Part shown: one piece after another, positions 7,008-8,331 of the stretch
How the letters are laid out: every line of letters starts with the position of its first letter
Numbering within the stretch: position 1 is the first letter of the stretch
Assembly: GCA_024405065.1 (NCBI GenBank)
Contig: JAKSPF010000051.1
Location: forward strand, 1-8,331
Source of the DNA: Sphaerochaetaceae bacterium
Lineage (GTDB): Bacteria > Spirochaetota > Spirochaetia > Sphaerochaetales > Sphaerochaetaceae
DNA: 8,331 nucleotides
Reading direction: 5' to 3'
Notes under the pieces: model-generated
The model's input: only the letters and a program-made list of their open reading frames with translations
Databases searched by the model: none
Told to the model about the DNA's origin: nothing
Position numbers and translations under genes: made by a program

Positions 7008-7062
7008 ACGGAGCAATTTTCAAAACCCCCTTCACAAAGCTTAATTTTGAAAGTTTCTCCAT
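7008..7062 (-). other. Imperfect leader hairpin upstream of DUF1508
   Basis: On the minus strand 7062-7045 and 7025-7008 can pair over 18 positions. The pairs are ATGGAG with CTCCGT (one G-T wobble), AA with TT, and TTTCAAAA with TTTTGAAA, interrupted by two single mismatches. The 19-base loop contains GCTTTGTGAAGGGGG. No T run follows on the minus strand, so it is not a normal terminator. If transcription begins near 7061 it would make up most of the 5' leader of the DUF1508 mRNA. Confidence 0.45.
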
Positions 7063-7159
7063 GAGAAATGATAAATCATTACAATCCGATCCGCAACAAT
7101 ATTTTGCAGAGAGACCTGCCGGCTTTGTGAGGGGCTTTGTGGCTCTATACAACAAAGCC
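7027..7159 (-). repeat. Cluster of four ACAAAGC/GCTTTGT elements able to form alternative RNA stems
   Basis: Copies of ACAAAGC lie at 7034-7040 and 7152-7158, and reverse copies GCTTTGT at 7122-7128 and 7134-7140. In the minus-strand RNA, GGCTTTGT (7159-7152) pairs with ACAAAGCC (7140-7133) across an 11-base loop that contains the antiporter stop codon. It could instead pair with the second ACAAAGCC (7128-7121). That second copy also pairs with the leader-hairpin loop: 7134-7122 against 7040-7027 gives 9 plus 4 base pairs with one bulged base. These pairings compete with one another. Confidence 0.5.
7067..7096 (-). promoter_or_regulatory. Possible DUF1508 promoter overlapped by a 14-bp palindrome
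   Basis: The palindrome AATGAT-AA-ATCATT (7067-7080) has perfect 6-base arms. On the minus strand it overlaps TATCAT (7068-7073), a five-of-six -10 match, 17 bases after a weak TTGCGG -35 (7091-7096). An operator across a -10 box is a common repression layout. The arms match the inner part of a Fur-type box except for a two-base instead of one-base centre. Neither the promoter nor the regulator is certain. Confidence 0.35.
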
Positions 7160-8331
7160 TGCAACAAGATACATGAACATTGTAATCACAGCCGCGAGAA
7201 TACCGTACGGCATCTGCGTTCGCGCATGAGCAAAAGTGTCACACCCTGTTGCTGCTGCCGTTATTACCGTTGCATCGGAGTAAAAACATATATGACTGCC
7301 GAACACTCCGGCGGAAATCACAGCACTCACCGCAAGGGCCACGTTTACTCCCATATCAATTGCCATAGGAATGACAATCGGCAATGCTATGACATACATA
7401 CCCCAGTTTGTTCCCGTCACAAATTCTGCTATAGAGAGGACAATAAAAACCATCAAAGGCATAATTTCGGGGGTCATAAGACGCTCGGCAGTATGTATCA
7501 TATAATAGGTGAATCCGATTTTTGAGTTCACTTCGGCAAAAAGGAAAGCAAGAACCATCAGAATGAGTGAATTCATCATGTTCTTTATTCCGGCAACAAA
7601 ACAGTCCCAGTAATCAAATGCAGTGAGAACTTTCTGAGGGAGGTACAGAACAAAACATACAACAAGGGTGCAAAGCACACCGAACTGCATATCAAGACTT
7701 CCCACATCATGAGCTTTGATTGCCGGAATCATAGTGAACACAACAAGGGCAAGAATCGGAATAAAGAAATTCATGACACGGGGATTATCGGGAATTTCAG
7801 TTGCCTTGCCACCGCGTATATCAACCTTTTCAGACCCCTGAGGAACAATCGGTCCGCCGTTTTCTACACGTTTCTGTGCCGTTTTCATTGCTCCGAACGG
7901 TTTGATTACGTTGAAAATGAAAAACGGAACTATCAGTATTCCTATCCATGCATAGAAATTAAAAGGTATCGTTTTGATGAAATAGGCAAGACCCTCTCCT
8001 TCCGGTGCCCAGTGGTTTGTTTCAAGAAGTCTTCCGCAGAACACTCCCCACGTTGATATGGGAATAAGGACACAGGCGGGAGCCGCAGTTGAATCAACAA
8101 TAAAAGCAAGAAACTCACGCGGACTTTTGTGCTTATCACTCAAAGGTGCCATACTGGAACCTATAACAAGAGCGTTGAGATAATCGTCCAGAAAAATCAC
8201 TATTCCCAACAGCCATGTCCAGAGCAGCACTGAATTTTTGGTCTTTGCCTTCTTTGCAACCCATTCACCGAAAGCATATGCACCTCCGGCTTTCTCTATG
8301 ATGGCAATTATGCTTCCCATAAGCCCGCAGA
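7145..8331 (-). CDS. NhaC-family Na+/H+ antiporter, C-terminal part (5' end outside the window)
   Basis: The frame is open to the right edge and the last 395 codons are visible; roughly the first 80-100 residues are missing, so the ATG at 8318-8320 is internal. It is an inner-membrane secondary transporter with about nine visible hydrophobic spans, expected to exchange Na+ for H+. Counting from that Met, conserved segments are FLDDYLNALVIG (43-54), SDKHKSPREFLAFIVDSTAA (61-80), PISTWG (87-92), EFVTGTNWG (299-307) and TGCDTFAHARTQMPYG (358-373). A polar loop of about 30 residues (150-180) splits the two halves. Where many NhaC proteins have GDHxSPISDTT this one has GSHICFYSDAT (341-351), a divergent version that could reflect a different ion or a metabolite-linked substrate. 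The stop codon lies in the loop of a possible RNA hairpin. Confidence 0.88.
   Translation of the reverse strand, partial: CGLMGSIIAIIEKAGGAYAFGEWVAKKAKTKNSVLLWTWLLGIVIFLDDYLNALVIGSSMAPLSDKHKSPREFLAFIVDSTAAPACVLIPISTWGVFCGRLLETNHWAPEGEGLAYFIKTIPFNFYAWIGILIVPFFIFNVIKPFGAMKTAQKRVENGGPIVPQGSEKVDIRGGKATEIPDNPRVMNFFIPILALVVFTMIPAIKAHDVGSLDMQFGVLCTLVVCFVLYLPQKVLTAFDYWDCFVAGIKNMMNSLILMVLAFLFAEVNSKIGFTYYMIHTAERLMTPEIMPLMVFIVLSIAEFVTGTNWGMYVIALPIVIPMAIDMGVNVALAVSAVISAGVFGSHICFYSDATVITAAATGCDTFAHARTQMPYGILAAVITMFMYLVAGFVV

Noticed and set aside
7133..7159. Hairpin at the antiporter stop as an intrinsic terminator
   Set aside because: The 8-bp stem is followed by CCTCACAAAG on the minus strand and not by a T run, so it does not meet the usual pattern.
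6911..7525. A 204-codon open frame on the plus strand spanning the DUF1508 start, the gap and the antiporter end
   Set aside because: It is antisense to two well-supported genes, its product is low in hydrophobic order and rich in His, Cys and Arg in a way typical of a shadow frame, and it matches no family I know.
1..8331. CRISPR array, tRNA or rRNA gene, insertion sequence or phage cassette
   Set aside because: I looked on both strands and found no spaced repeat array, cloverleaf, transposase-like product or terminal inverted repeats.

Overview
All genes lie on the minus strand, so transcription runs from high to low coordinates. The window is moderately AT-rich and almost fully coding. 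It suggests a diderm, host-associated anaerobe, most likely a spirochaete close to Treponema. The reasons are a substrate-binding protein ending its signal peptide in the FASGGKEAA style common there, a two-repeat DUF1508 protein, an M30-like zinc-metallopeptidase lipoprotein, and consecutive lipoprotein genes. This assignment is inferred from protein style, not from a marker gene.

Right-hand part (8331 to 6463): a 5'-truncated NhaC-family Na+/H+ antiporter is followed by a 169-base gap and a small DUF1508 (UPF0339) protein. The gap is unusually structured. It holds four copies of an ACAAAGC-type element in opposite orientations, a 14-bp palindrome over a possible -10 box, and a long imperfect leader hairpin. 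The DUF1508 gene ends in a 9-bp hairpin with a T run, the one convincing intrinsic terminator here.

Middle (6498 to 5686): a Cof-type HAD phosphatase has its own promoter. The -10 box ends six bases before the ATG and there is no ribosome binding site, so its mRNA is probably leaderless.

Left-hand part (5651 to 1): one promoter appears to drive a five-gene unit. In order it encodes a periplasmic substrate-binding protein, an ABC ATPase with a TOBE-type tail, a fused double-domain permease, a zinc-metallopeptidase lipoprotein, and a second lipoprotein cut by the window edge. The junctions are tight: an 18-base gap, a 4-base ATGA overlap, a 1-base gap, and a 22-base overlap with a GTG start. 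The first three genes form a complete importer of the ferric-iron (Fbp/Afu) architecture, although the binding protein lacks an obvious tyrosine pair, so iron is not certain. The last two genes are probably co-expressed envelope lipoproteins. A cell-envelope protease feeding or serving the importer is a reasonable but untested idea.

I saw no tRNA, rRNA, CRISPR array, insertion sequence or phage gene. No stretch longer than 300 bases lacks a gene.
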